DNA from: Arthrobacter stackebrandtii
GTDB lineage: Bacteria; Actinomycetota; Actinomycetes; Actinomycetales; Micrococcaceae
DNA length: 64,000 nt
Direction of reading: 5' to 3'
Assembly (NCBI RefSeq): GCF_017876675.1
Contig: NZ_JAGIOI010000001.1
Span: 4,278,001 to 4,342,000 of the forward strand
Positions within the stretch are counted from its first letter, which is position 1. Each line of letters opens with the position of its first letter. The translations under genes were made by a program, and so were the position numbers. Below, one piece after another: positions 17,101-26,700 of the stretch. Below the pieces are notes generated by a model. That model had not been told where the DNA came from. It saw only the letters and a list, made by a program, of their open reading frames with translations, and did no database searches.

Positions 17101-18063
17101 ATGGCATCCTCAAGCATCCCTGATTCCTCCGCGCCCGCACACAACGCCGTGTCCGGCGAACCGGCCGTTGCGCCTGAGCTTCCCGCGCCCTACGGCAACG
17201 CCGCCGGCACCCCGGCCGCTGCCTCGGCAGGCACAGCCGCTGCCGGCCCGGCCGGTATTCCGGCAAAGGCGGCCAAGGTCCGCACCCACCACCTGCAGGC
17301 CGCCAAGCGCGCCGGGGAAAAATTCGCCATGCTCACGGCATACGACCAGTACACCGCCCAAATCTTTGACGAGGCCGGCATCGAGGTGCTCCTCGTGGGC
17401 GATTCCGCGTCCAACAACGTCCTGGGCAATGAGACGTCGCTGCCCATCACGCTGGACGAGATGATTGTCTTCTCCCGCGCCGTCACAGCCGGCGCCAAGC
17501 GGGCCCTCGTTGTTGCGGACCTGCCGTTCGGTTCTTATGAGCAGTCCCCCGAGCAGGCCATCGCCTCCTCCGTCCGCCTCATGAAGGAGGGCCTGGTGCA
17601 CGCCGTGAAGATGGAAGGCGGCGCCTACTATGCCCCCACCGTCCGAGCACTGACCCAGGCCGGCATCCCCGTGATGGCGCACATCGGCTTCACCCCGCAG
17701 GCCGAACACGTGCTGGGCGGCTACCGGGTCCAGGGCCGCGGCGAGTTTGCCCAGACCATGATTGACGACGCCGTTGCCCTGGTTGACGCAGGAGCGTTCG
17801 CAGTGCTGATGGAAATGGTCCCGGCCGACACCGCTGCCGCCGTGGATGCCGCCATTGCCGTGCCCACCGTTGGCATTGGCGCCGGCAACACCACCACCGG
17901 CCAGGTGCTCGTGTGGCAGGACATGGCCGGGCTGCGGACCGGCAAGATGGCCAAGTTCGTCAAGCAGTATGCCCAGATGCGCACCATCCTGGCCGACGCC
18001 GCCCGCGAGTACGGCGAAGAGGTCCGCTCCGGCGTGTTCCCCGGCCCGGAGCACACCTTCTAG
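17101..18063 (+). CDS. panB: 3-methyl-2-oxobutanoate hydroxymethyltransferase
   Basis: PanB transfers a one-carbon unit from methylene-tetrahydrofolate to ketoisovalerate, the first committed step of pantothenate synthesis. The barrel starts near residue 58 (VRTHHLQAAKRAGEKFAMLT), with the Mg-binding LVGDSASNN near 98-106 and the late GAGNTTTGQVLVWQDM. An Ala/Pro-rich N-terminal extension of about 55 residues precedes it, also known in some actinobacterial PanB proteins. The ATG is kept because a TAAGCT hexamer lies 6 nt upstream; a start nearer the barrel is not ruled out. No panC or panD is adjacent. Confidence 0.95.
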   Translation: MASSSIPDSSAPAHNAVSGEPAVAPELPAPYGNAAGTPAAASAGTAAAGPAGIPAKAAKVRTHHLQAAKRAGEKFAMLTAYDQYTAQIFDEAGIEVLLVGDSASNNVLGNETSLPITLDEMIVFSRAVTAGAKRALVVADLPFGSYEQSPEQAIASSVRLMKEGLVHAVKMEGGAYYAPTVRALTQAGIPVMAHIGFTPQAEHVLGGYRVQGRGEFAQTMIDDAVALVDAGAFAVLMEMVPADTAAAVDAAIAVPTVGIGAGNTTTGQVLVWQDMAGLRTGKMAKFVKQYAQMRTILADAAREYGEEVRSGVFPGPEHTF

Positions 18064-18210
18064 TCCCCCAAGTCCTTCTTAACCTCGCTTCGCTCGGCCA
18101 GGGAACCCTCGGACTTGTGGGCCCACCACGGTGGAAAATGAGTCCGATTCACCCGGCCTGGAATCCACTGGCCGGGCGGCGTCGCGGCGGGCGTGCCGGG
18201 AACAACGGGG

Positions 18211-18384
18211 CTATTCGTCGTCGTCCTCGTCAAAGGCATCCGCGGCCTCGTTGCGGGCGCGGACCCGTTCCGGCGCGGCCTCGGCCTCGGCACGCGTTTC
18301 ATAGGGGCCGATCAGCTTCTGCCAATCGGATTGGGCGTCCTTTTCAACTTCGTGCGTTTCCACGTTGTACCAGTACTGGGCCAT
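18211..18384 (-). CDS. Small SPOR-like protein (57 aa)
   Basis: The short acidic protein begins MAQYWYNVETHEVEKD and continues LIGPYETRAEAEAA, a pattern annotated as SPOR-domain-like in Arthrobacter. Its end is Asp/Glu-rich (AFDEDDDE). The ATG at 18384 is favoured over an upstream start because AAGGAGG precedes it at ideal spacing. SPOR modules bind denuded peptidoglycan at septa, but this single half-repeat has no signal peptide, so a cytoplasmic role is more likely and the function is unknown. It is convergent with panB and divergent from map. Confidence 0.75.
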   Translation of the reverse strand: MAQYWYNVETHEVEKDAQSDWQKLIGPYETRAEAEAAPERVRARNEAADAFDEDDDE

Positions 18385-18475
18385 GGTTTCCTCCTTGGAC
18401 TTGACGTGTGTCACTGTCATCTTAGGCCCAGCGCACGGGGCGGGTGTCCAGGCTGCGGCGGGCGGCGGAAAAACT

Positions 18476-18481
18476 TATAGG
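18476..18481 (+). promoter_or_regulatory. Candidate -10 box of map
   Basis: TATAGG lies 8 nt before the ATG at 18490, consistent with a leaderless or near-leaderless transcript. Confidence 0.4.
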
Positions 18482-18489
18482 ATGGTGGC

Positions 18490-19368
18490 ATGTCTTCCAC
18501 CGCACTTACGGCCCCAGTCGGCACGCTCGTCCCCGGAACCATCAGCCCCGAGCTGGCCGTTCCCCTGTCCATCCCACGCCCCGAATACGTGGGCAAGGCC
18601 GGCCCGGCACCGTTCAAGGGTTCCGAGGTCAAGGACGCCGAGACGCTGGAGAAGATCCGCATCTCCGCCAAGATTGCCGCACAGGCCATCGTTGAGGTGG
18701 GCAAGAACATTGTCCCCGGCGTGACCACGGACCAGCTCGACCGGATCGGCCATGAGTTCCTGCGGGACCACCAGGCATACCCTTCCACGCTGGGGTACCG
18801 CGGCTTCCCCAAGTCCCTGTGCTCTTCCCTCAACGAGGTGATCTGCCACGGCATCCCGGACAGCACCGTGGTCCAGGACGGGGACATCATCAACATTGAC
18901 ATCACCGCCTTCAAGAACGGTGTCCACGGAGACACCAACTGGACCTTTTGCGTGGGCGATGTGGACGAAGAGTCCAGGCTGTTGGTGGAACGCACCCAGG
19001 AATCCCTGCGCCGCGCCATCCGCGCCGTGGCCCCGGGCCGTGAAATCAACGTGATCGGCCGCACCATCGAATCCTACGCAAAGCGCTTCGGTTACGGAGT
19101 GGTGCGCGACTTCACCGGGCACGGGGTGGGCGAGGCCTTCCACACCGGACTGATCATTCCGCACTACGACGCCGCCCCCGCCTACAACACGGTGCTGAAG
19201 GAAGGCATGGTGTTCACCATCGAACCCATGCTCACGCTCGGCACGATTGAATGGGACATGTGGGCTGATGACTGGACGGTCGTCACCCGCGACCGCAAGC
19301 GCACAGCTCAATTCGAGCACACCATGGTGGTCACGGCCACGGGCGCCGAAGTCCTGACCCTCCCGTAA
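18490..19368 (+). CDS. map: Methionine aminopeptidase, type I with N-terminal extension
   Basis: This enzyme removes the N-terminal methionine of nascent proteins. All five metal ligands of the pita-bread fold are in place: Asp137 (NIDITAF), Asp148 (HGDTNW), His211 (GHGVG), Glu245 (TIEPM) and Glu276 (FEHT); His120 (CHGIPD) lines the active site. The first about 45 residues ([12 protein letters not shown], then [12 protein letters not shown]) form the proline-rich extension of the type Ic group known from M. tuberculosis, thought to help ribosome contact. The length of 292 fits that group. ppgK follows 45 bp downstream on the same strand. Confidence 0.96.
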   Translation: MSSTALTAPVGTLVPGTISPELAVPLSIPRPEYVGKAGPAPFKGSEVKDAETLEKIRISAKIAAQAIVEVGKNIVPGVTTDQLDRIGHEFLRDHQAYPSTLGYRGFPKSLCSSLNEVICHGIPDSTVVQDGDIINIDITAFKNGVHGDTNWTFCVGDVDEESRLLVERTQESLRRAIRAVAPGREINVIGRTIESYAKRFGYGVVRDFTGHGVGEAFHTGLIIPHYDAAPAYNTVLKEGMVFTIEPMLTLGTIEWDMWADDWTVVTRDRKRTAQFEHTMVVTATGAEVLTLP

Positions 19369-19413
19369 CCCTTCCGACGTTTTTGCACAACAACTACATT
19401 TTTTGGAGCCTGC

Positions 19414-20208
19414 ATGTCTAAGAAGCACCCATCCTCCGCAACCGTGATTGGCATTGACATTGGCGGAACCGGCATCAAGGGCGGCATCGTCGAGCTGAAA
19501 ACCGGCGAGGTCCTGGGCGAGCGCTACCGGATCGACACACCCTCCCCCTCCACGCCCGAGGCCGTTGCCAAGGTGGTCAAGGCCATCGTCGACGAGCTCA
19601 TGACGCGCGAGCACGCCCCGGACGAGGACGCCCCCGTGGGCATCACCTTTCCGGCCATCATCTCCCACGGCGTGTCGCTCTCGGCTGCTAACGTGGACCA
19701 GTCCTGGATCAACGCCAATGTTGATGACATCTTCACCAAGGAACTGGGCCGTCCCGTGCAGGTCATGAACGACGCCGATGCCGCCGGCCTGGCCGAGGCC
19801 CGCTACGGCGCCGGCCGCAAGGTCAAGGGCACCGTCCTGGTCATCACCCTGGGCACCGGGATCGGCTCGGCGTTCATCCACGACGGCATCCTCATCCCGA
19901 ATGTGGAGCTGGGCCACTTGGAACTGGACGGCTTTGACGCCGAGTCGAAGGCCTCGGCCAGCGCACGCGAACGCGACGACCTCACGTGGGACGAATACGC
20001 GGTCCGGCTGCAGCGCTATTTCTCCCACGTGGAGTTCCTCTTCTCCCCCGAGCTGTTCATCATTGGCGGCGGCATCTCCAAGCGCAGCGAGGACTACCTG
20101 CCCCAGCTGAAGCTGCGCACGCCGATCATCCCGGCGGAACTGGCCAACAACGCCGGCATCGTGGGCGGCGCGCTGCAGGCCGCCGTGCACTTCAAGATCA
20201 CGAAGTAA
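19414..20208 (+). CDS. ppgK: Polyphosphate glucokinase
   Basis: PpgK phosphorylates glucose using inorganic polyphosphate (and often ATP). The 264-residue ROK-fold protein has the phosphate loop IDIGGTGIKGG at 14-24, the catalytic Asp in MNDADAAG (Asp120), the second phosphate loop TLGTGIGSAF at 145-154 and LGHLELDG near 166-173. It lacks the zinc-binding Cys cluster of bacterial ROK glucokinases, which fits the polyphosphate group. A related glucomannokinase is known from Arthrobacter, so mannose may also be used. The ATG at 19414 follows TTGGAGCCTGC. The SDR gene begins 6 bp after its stop. Confidence 0.94.
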   Translation: MSKKHPSSATVIGIDIGGTGIKGGIVELKTGEVLGERYRIDTPSPSTPEAVAKVVKAIVDELMTREHAPDEDAPVGITFPAIISHGVSLSAANVDQSWINANVDDIFTKELGRPVQVMNDADAAGLAEARYGAGRKVKGTVLVITLGTGIGSAFIHDGILIPNVELGHLELDGFDAESKASASARERDDLTWDEYAVRLQRYFSHVEFLFSPELFIIGGGISKRSEDYLPQLKLRTPIIPAELANNAGIVGGALQAAVHFKITK

Positions 20209-20214
20209 TCCCCC

Positions 20215-20970
20215 ATGGCCGGCTCCTTGGGTGTTGCCATTGTCACGGGAGCCAGCCGCGGGATTGGCGCCGCCACGGCACGCCTGGCAGCCCGGGCCGG
20301 GTACGCCGTCGTGGTCAACTACAGTGCTGACGACGGCGGCGCCTCCCAGGTGGTCCGCTCCATCACCGCGGCCGGCGGCCTGGCCCAGGCCGTCAAGGCG
20401 GATGTCAGCAGCCCCGACGACGTCCGGGCCCTCTTCGATGCGGCGCAAGCCATGGGAAGGGTGCGTGCCGTCGTTAACAATGCAGCCATCACCGGCGATA
20501 TGATCGGCCCGCTGGTGGACGTCCCTCCGGACGTCGTCAGGCGGGTCCTCGACGTCAACGTGGCAGGCATGTTGTTCATGTGCCAGGAGGCCCAGCGGCG
20601 CATGTCCACCGCCACGGGCGGCAGCGGCGGCGGCATCGTCAACATCTCCTCGACAGCGGTCAAGGCGGGCTCCCCGGGAACGTGGGTGCACTATGCCGCG
20701 TCGAAGGGCGCCGTGGACGTCCTGACTGTCGGCTTCGCCGCAGAGGCGGCGGCGCACGGGATCCGGGTCAACGCGGTCTCCCCCGGCGCCACCAACACGG
20801 GGCTGCACGCGGCGGCGGGGGCACCCGACCGCGTGGCGCGGCAGGCCCACCTGGTTCCGCTGGGCCGCGGCGGGGAGCCGGAAGAAGTTGCAGCCGCGGT
20901 GATGTGGCTGCTCAGCGACGAGGCGTCCTATGTGACCGGAGCGATCCTCCCGGTGGCCGGCGGCCGGTAG
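20215..20970 (+). CDS. Short-chain dehydrogenase/reductase (SDR)
   Basis: The 251-residue classical SDR has TGASRGIG at 11-18 (cofactor), NNAA at 88-91, Ser145, Tyr160 and Lys164 (YAASK), and the PGATNTGL loop after strand six. Residues NYSADD after strand two, lacking a strong acidic NAD selector, suggest NADP(H). The ending VTGAILPVAGGR is typical of FabG-like oxidoreductases. The substrate is unknown. It starts 6 bp after ppgK, so it is probably cotranscribed with it. Confidence 0.9.
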   Translation: MAGSLGVAIVTGASRGIGAATARLAARAGYAVVVNYSADDGGASQVVRSITAAGGLAQAVKADVSSPDDVRALFDAAQAMGRVRAVVNNAAITGDMIGPLVDVPPDVVRRVLDVNVAGMLFMCQEAQRRMSTATGGSGGGIVNISSTAVKAGSPGTWVHYAASKGAVDVLTVGFAAEAAAHGIRVNAVSPGATNTGLHAAAGAPDRVARQAHLVPLGRGGEPEEVAAAVMWLLSDEASYVTGAILPVAGGR

Positions 20971-20987
20971 CCTTTCCCGAAGTTCTA

Positions 20988-21048
20988 TGACGCAGCTGGT
21001 GCATCAAAAATGCCAAGAAAACGCTTTCCAACAGCAACAACTGCGTCA
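20988..21048. repeat. Inverted repeat between convergent SDR and nrdR genes
   Basis: TGACGCAG (20988-20995) and its complement CTGCGTCA (21041-21048) flank a 45-nt AT-richer spacer. It could form a weak bidirectional terminator or be a protein site; no T-tract is present. Confidence 0.35.
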
Positions 21049-21064
21049 CAGTCGCGTGCGGGGG

Positions 21065-21529
21065 CTACTTTGTGCCGGCGGCCTGTGACTCGCTGCGCAG
21101 CTGGGCAATGGCGGACTCGAAGTCCTCGAGGGAGTCGAAGGCCTGGTAGACGCTGGCGAAGCGCAGGTACGCCACGAGGTCGAGCCGGCGCAGCGGCGCA
21201 AGGATGGCCAGGCCGACGTCGTTCGCGTCAATCTCCGCCGCCCCGCTGGCGCGAATGGATTCCTCAACTTCCTGGGCCAGCATGGCGAGGTCGTCGTCCG
21301 TTACGGGGCGACCCTGGCATGCCTTGCGCACGCCGCTGATGACCTTGGAGCGGCTGAACGGCTCGGCCACGCCGGAACGCTTGGTGACGGACAAGCTGGC
21401 CGTTTCCACGGTGCTGAAGCGGCGGCCGCATTCGGTGCACTGCCGGCGCCGCCGGATGGATGAGCCGTCGTCCGACAGGCGCGAGTCAACCACCCGCGAG
21501 TCGGGATTGCGGCAAAACGGGCAGTACAT
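21065..21529 (-). CDS. nrdR: Transcriptional repressor NrdR
   Basis: NrdR represses ribonucleotide reductase genes when dATP/ATP loads its ATP-cone. The 154 residues have an N-terminal zinc ribbon with Cys3, Cys6, Cys31 and Cys34 (MYCPFC and CTECGRRF), then an ATP-cone (about 49-139, beginning [14 protein letters not shown]). The length is normal. No nrd genes are nearby. It lies downstream of hisD on the same strand, separated by a hairpin, and converges with the SDR gene. Confidence 0.96.
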   Translation of the reverse strand: MYCPFCRNPDSRVVDSRLSDDGSSIRRRRQCTECGRRFSTVETASLSVTKRSGVAEPFSRSKVISGVRKACQGRPVTDDDLAMLAQEVEESIRASGAAEIDANDVGLAILAPLRRLDLVAYLRFASVYQAFDSLEDFESAIAQLRSESQAAGTK

Positions 21530-21600
21530 GCTGGTCCCTTCCGGTCATGGTTCACCCCAAGTGTAGGGCGAGATTCAGGCAAATTACAATCGCGTAATTA

Positions 21601-21629
21601 CCCCCGGACCGAGGCGGTCCGGGGGTTTT
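21601..21629. terminator. Terminator hairpin between hisD and nrdR
   Basis: A perfect 10-bp stem (21601-21610 with 21616-21625) has a 5-nt loop, followed by TTTT on the plus strand and TAATTA on the minus strand. Its position just after the hisD stop argues for use on the minus strand, though the T-run is better on plus. Confidence 0.65.
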
Positions 21630-21637
21630 CGCACAGG

Positions 21638-23002
21638 CTACGGAAAGCGGACTGCCACCGCGTCACCGTGCGCCGGCCATCCCTCCGCCTTGGAGAGCGT
21701 GATGACGTGCCCGGCCACCTCGGCCAGTGCGTCCTTCGAGTAGTTGATCAGCTGGACGGCACGCAGGAACGTGGTCACATTCAGTCCCGAGGAGAACGCC
21801 GCCGTGCCGCTCGTGGGCAGCACGTGGTTGGACCCGGCGCAGTAGTCGCCCAGGCTGACGGGGCTGTACTCCCCCACAAAAATGGCGCCGGCATTGATGA
21901 TGCGGGCCGCGACAGCCTGGGCATCGGCGGTCACCACTTCCAGGTGCTCGGCTGCATAGGCATTGCAGACCGCCACGCCCTGGTCGATCCCGTCCACCAG
22001 CACGATCCCCGACTGCGGGCCGGACAGCGCGGTTTCCACGCGTTCGCGGTGCGCCGTCCGTGCCACCTGGACACCCAGTTCGCGCTCGACGGCGTCGGCC
22101 AGCTCGGGCGAGTCCGTCACCAGCACGGAGGCAGCGTTGGGATCGTGCTCGGCCTGGCTGATGAGGTCGGCGGCAACGAACACGGGGTTGGCGGTGGAGT
22201 CGGCCAGGACAGCGATTTCCGTGGCGCCTGCCTCGGAATCGATGCCCACCACGCCCTTGACCAGGCGCTTGGCCGTGGCGACGAATATGTTGCCGGGGCC
22301 GGAAACAACGTCAACGGGGTCGATGGTGTCGCCGCCACCGTTGGGGCCGGTGCCGGCGTCAACGCCGTAGGCGAAGGCGGCGATGGCCTGTGCCCCGCCC
22401 ATGGCGTAGACCTCGTCAATGCCAAGCAGGGCAGCCGCGGCAAGAATGGTCTGTCCCGGCATCCCCCCGTTTTCCTTTTGCGGCGGGGAGGCCAGGGCGA
22501 TCGAGGCCACGCCCGCGGCCTGGGCGGGGACGGCGTTCATGATGACGGAGGACGCCAGCGGGGCAAGGCCGCCTGGGACGTACATGCCCACGCGGGAGAC
22601 CGGAACCCAGTGCGAGGACACCACGGCGCCGCTGGCCACCTGGAAGTCAACGTTGGCGGGCTTCTGGGCCTCGGCAAACGCGCGGGCCCGGGCGATGGAT
22701 TCCTCGAGCGCAGCCCGTACGGTGGGGTCCACGGTCTCCAGCGCCTCGGCGAGTGCCGCGGCGGGGACCCGGGGATGTTCCTGGGCAACGCCGTCGAACT
22801 TGTGTGCCAGATCCGCAAGGGCGGCATGGCCGCGGCCCCTGACGTCGGCGATGATGGCGGAAACGGCCGCTTCGGCCGTGGCCACGGTTGAGGCGGCAGT
22901 GCGGGGCACGGCGTTTTTCAGCTCTGCCAGGCCCAGGGCGCGGCCGCGCAGGTCGGTTCGTTTCAGGGTTACGGATGCCACGGGGGATTCAAGGTTGCTC
23001 AC
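21638..23002 (-). CDS. hisD: Histidinol dehydrogenase
   Basis: HisD oxidises histidinol to histidine in two NAD-dependent steps. The 454-residue protein has the expected motifs: [32 protein letters not shown], the zinc and catalytic region [32 protein letters not shown] and a late His in [11 protein letters not shown] placed the start at the GTG at 23002, 42 codons into the open frame, because TAAACT lies 8 nt upstream (leaderless type) and homology begins shortly after; a GTG seven codons later is possible. No other his gene is on either side, although his operons often begin with hisD. Confidence 0.94.
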   Translation of the reverse strand: MSNLESPVASVTLKRTDLRGRALGLAELKNAVPRTAASTVATAEAAVSAIIADVRGRGHAALADLAHKFDGVAQEHPRVPAAALAEALETVDPTVRAALEESIARARAFAEAQKPANVDFQVASGAVVSSHWVPVSRVGMYVPGGLAPLASSVIMNAVPAQAAGVASIALASPPQKENGGMPGQTILAAAALLGIDEVYAMGGAQAIAAFAYGVDAGTGPNGGGDTIDPVDVVSGPGNIFVATAKRLVKGVVGIDSEAGATEIAVLADSTANPVFVAADLISQAEHDPNAASVLVTDSPELADAVERELGVQVARTAHRERVETALSGPQSGIVLVDGIDQGVAVCNAYAAEHLEVVTADAQAVAARIINAGAIFVGEYSPVSLGDYCAGSNHVLPTSGTAAFSSGLNVTTFLRAVQLINYSKDALAEVAGHVITLSKAEGWPAHGDAVAVRFP

Positions 23003-23010
23003 AACTGCCA

Positions 23011-23016
23011 AGTTTA
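23011..23016 (-). promoter_or_regulatory. Candidate -10 box of hisD
   Basis: TAAACT on the minus strand lies 8 nt before the GTG start; no ribosome binding site is visible. Confidence 0.4.
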
Positions 23017-23706
23017 CCCGGGAAGCGGCTCCGCACCCTCCCGTGTCTCGGATGCCGGCTTGTCGCCCATGTAGATGGAAATCAACTGGGCCCACACCAC
23101 CAGGAGGCTGCTGGCCAGGGGCCACAACAGGAGCACGGTGGGGCTGCGCAGGGAGAAGACGATGCTGGGGTTGGCCATGTTGTCCGGCGGGGTCTGGAAC
23201 AGGTCACCGGCAAACACGCCGATGCGCCAGGCGAGGACCGACGCCGCGAGGCAGCCCAGGACCATGCACAGGTACATCGGCAGGGAAAGCCCGGCACCGC
23301 CCCGCGGCATCTTCCAGCCGCGCAGTGCCAGCACGCCGGTTGCCACGCCCGCGGCAAGGAGCAGCAGGCCGAGTGTGAGGTCGCGCGGGAGCCACGTCTG
23401 GTAGTCGGTGCCGCTGCCGTAAAAAGCGCCGCCCGGGGCCGCCAGCCACCACGTGATGCCAGCGACGATTCCCGTGGCGGCGAAGAACAGCGCCCACGCG
23501 CCCCACGGTTCCTTTGCCTTGTTGCGGCGGCTCCTGCGAGACGCCAGCGCACCCAGGGCGGGGTGTCCGGCGTCGGGCATGGGGCCGGATGCCGGAACGG
23601 GCGCACGCCCAAAACCGGGCGCAGAAGCGTCCGCAGGGCCGGGAGCTTCCCAGGGCGCCGGGGCGGGTGCGGGGGTGTCCCCGGGGAACGGCGTGCCGGG
23701 GCCCAT
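23014..23706 (-). CDS. Conserved membrane protein downstream of dnaE
   Basis: The 230-residue protein has a Pro/Ala/Gly-rich cytoplasmic start (about 1-55), a basic patch [12 protein letters not shown] and about four membrane helices (about 68-85, 112-128, 142-160 and 192-213). I do not recognise a functional family; similar proteins sit beside dnaE or hisD in Arthrobacter. The ATG at 23706 overlaps the dnaE stop as TGATG and has GGAAGG just upstream, so translation is coupled to dnaE. It ends 11 bp before the hisD start. Confidence 0.75.
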   Translation of the reverse strand: MGPGTPFPGDTPAPAPAPWEAPGPADASAPGFGRAPVPASGPMPDAGHPALGALASRRSRRNKAKEPWGAWALFFAATGIVAGITWWLAAPGGAFYGSGTDYQTWLPRDLTLGLLLLAAGVATGVLALRGWKMPRGGAGLSLPMYLCMVLGCLAASVLAWRIGVFAGDLFQTPPDNMANPSIVFSLRSPTVLLLWPLASSLLVVWAQLISIYMGDKPASETREGAEPLPG

Positions 23707-26700
23707 CAGCCTTCCAGACATGTGGGGCCGAGCAGCACCTTGAGGTCGCCGAAGAGCGCAGGCGTGGGGTTCACCCTGTGGTGCAGTGGCAGCTGCATGA
23801 CCTTCACCGAACGGCTGCCGGAGAGGTGCATCTTGACCTCCGTGTTGCCCCGGTGGTCATTGAGGACCGACTTCAGAGACTCCAGGATGGGCTCGTTGGC
23901 CTTGTGTTCCGGCATGGAGATCACGAGCGGTCCGGCCATGCCCTCGCTGAGGTCCGGGACGGAAAGTTCCATGGCGTTGAGGGTGATCGCGCCGTCGTCG
24001 CGCTTTTGCAGGCGCCCCTTGACCACCACGATCAGGTCCTCGGCAAGCACCGTGGCGATGGGGCCGTAGACCTGGCCGAAGAACATGACCTCGAGCGAGC
24101 CGCCCAGGTCCTCCACCTCGCAGCGGGCGTACGGGTTGCCGCTGCTCTTGGCGATGCGTCGCTGCAGGTTGGTGATCATGCCGGAGATGGTGATGATGTG
24201 CCCGTCCTGGGGCCCGTCGTCGGCGAGGACCTGTGTAATGGACATGTCCGCATTCTGGCTCAGGACACCCTCGAGGCCGCGCAGGGGGTGGTCGGAGACG
24301 TACAGGCCCAGCATGTCGCGTTCGAAGGCGAGCTTGTCCTTCTTTTCCCATTCGGGCAGGTCCGGGATTTCGGTGGTGAGCGCCGATTCCGGCTCCTCGT
24401 CGCCGCCCAGCCCGGCGAAGAGGTCAAACTGTCCCACCGCCTCGTTGCGCTTGATGGTGATGACCGAGTCGACGGCTTCTTCGTGGATCATGGCGAGTGC
24501 GCGGCGGTTGTGGCCAAGGGAGTCGAAGGCTCCCGCCTTGATGAGCGATTCAATGGTGCGCTTGTTACACACCACGGCCGGGACCTTCATGAGGAAGTCG
24601 GAGAAGTTCTCGAAGTTGCCGCGTTCCACCCGGGATTCCACCAGGCCGTTGACCACGTTGGCGCCCACGTTGCGGATGGCGCCCATGCCGAAGCGGATGT
24701 CGGTGCCGACTGGGGTGAAGTTCAGTGCGGACTCGTTGACGTCGGGCGCCAGGACGGTGATGCCCATGTGCCGGCACTCGTTCAGGTACAGGGCCAGCTT
24801 GTCCTTGTCATCGCCGACGCTGGTCAGCAGCGCCGCCATGTATTCGGCCGGGTGGTGTGCCTTCAGGTAGGCGGTCCAGTAGCTGATGACGCCGTACGCG
24901 GCGGAGTGGGCCTTGTTGAACGCGTAATCGGAGAACGGCAGCAGGATGGCCCACAGGGTCGCGACGGCCTCGTCCGTGTAGCCGTTGTCGATCATGCCCT
25001 GGTGGAAGCCCTCATACTGCTTGTCCAGTTCCGACTTCTTCTTCTTGCCCATGGCGCGGCGCAGGATGTCTGCGCGGCCCAGCGAGTAGCCGGCCAGCTT
25101 CTGCGCAATGGACATGACCTGCTCCTGGTACACGATCAGCCCGTACGTTCCACCCAGAATTTCCGCCAGCGGCTCTTCAAGCGTGGGGTGGATGGGGGTG
25201 ATCGGCTGCAGGCCGTTCTTGCGCAGCGCATAGTTTGTGTGCGAGTCGGCGCCCATGGGGCCCGGGCGGTACAGGGCCAGGACGGCGGAAATGTCTTCGA
25301 AGTTGTCCGGCCGCATCAACTTCAGCAGGGACCGCATGGGCCCGCCGTCGAGCTGGAAGACGCCCAGCGTGTCGCCGCGGGCCATGAGCTCATAGGAGGG
25401 GGCGTCGTCGAGCGGCAAATGCTCCAGGTCAAGGTCGATGCCCTTGTTCGCCTTGATGTTCTCCAGCGCGTCGGTGATGATCGTGAGGTTTCGCAACCCC
25501 AGGAAGTCCATCTTGATCAGGCCCAGGCCCTCGGATGTGGGGTAGTCAAACTGGGTGATGACCTGCCCGTCCTGGATGCGGCGCATGATCGGGATGACGT
25601 CGATGATGGGGTCCGAGGACATGATCACGCCGGCGGCGTGCACGCCCCACTGGCGCTTGAGCCCCTCCAGGCCCTTGGACAGTTCGAAGACCTTGCCGGC
25701 TTCCGGGTCCGTGTTGATCAGGTTGCGGAAATCCTGGGCCTCGCCGTAGCGCTTGGCCTCCGGGTTTTCAATGTCGCTGAGGGCAATGTCCTTGGCCATG
25801 ACGGCGGGGGGCAGTGCCTTGGTCAGCATTTCACCCATGCTGAACGGGTGGCCCAGCACGCGGGAGGAGTCCTTCAGCGCCTGCTTGGTCTTGATGGATC
25901 CGTAGGTGACGATCATGGCAACGCGCTCGTCGCCGTACTTCTCCGTCACATACTTGATGACCTCGTGGCGGCGTCGATCATCGAAGTCCACGTCGAAGTC
26001 GGGCATGGAGACGCGCTCGGGGTTGAGGAAGCGCTCAAAGATCAAACCGTGGCGCAGCGGGTCAAGGTCGGTGATGCGCATGGCGTAGGCCACCATGGAG
26101 CCGGCGCCGGAGCCGCGGCCGGGGCCGACGCGGATGCCCTGGTTCTTGGACCAGTTGATGAAGTCGGCGACCACCAGGAAGTAGCCGGGGAAGCCCATGC
26201 GGATGATGACGTCCAGCTCGTAGTCGGCCTGCTTGCGGACGTCGTCCGGGATGCCGGCCGGGTAGCGGTACTTCAGGCCGGCGTCGACTTCCTTCACCAG
26301 CCACGACGTCTCGTCCTCCCCCGGCGGGCAGGGGAACTTGGGCATGTAGTTGGCGTCGGTGTTGAAGGAGACGTCGCAGCGCTCAGCGATCAGCAGCGTG
26401 TTGTCGCACGCCTCGGGCAACTCCGAGAACAGCGACCGCATCTCTGCGGCCGACTTCAGGTAATAGCCGCTGCCGCTGAAGGCAAAGCGCTTGCCGCCCT
26501 CGTCATAGGTGGGTTCGCTCAGCGTGGAGCCCGACTGGAGCGCGAGCAGGGCCTCGTGCGCCTTGGCGTCGTGCTCGTGCGTGTAGTGGAGGTCGTTGGT
26601 GGCCAGCAGCGGAATGTCCAATTCCTTGGCCAGGCGCAGCAGGTCCTTCGTGACCCGCCGCTCAATGTCCAGGCCGTGGTCCATCAGCTCACAGAAGTAA

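Noticed and set aside
18063-18210. Terminator between panB and the SPOR-like gene
   Set aside because: A 7-bp stem (CCCGGCC/GGCCGGG) with an 11-nt loop is present but no T-run follows on either strand.
18475-20850. 791-codon open frame on the minus strand
   Set aside because: Antisense to map, ppgK and the SDR gene, each with intact catalytic motifs.
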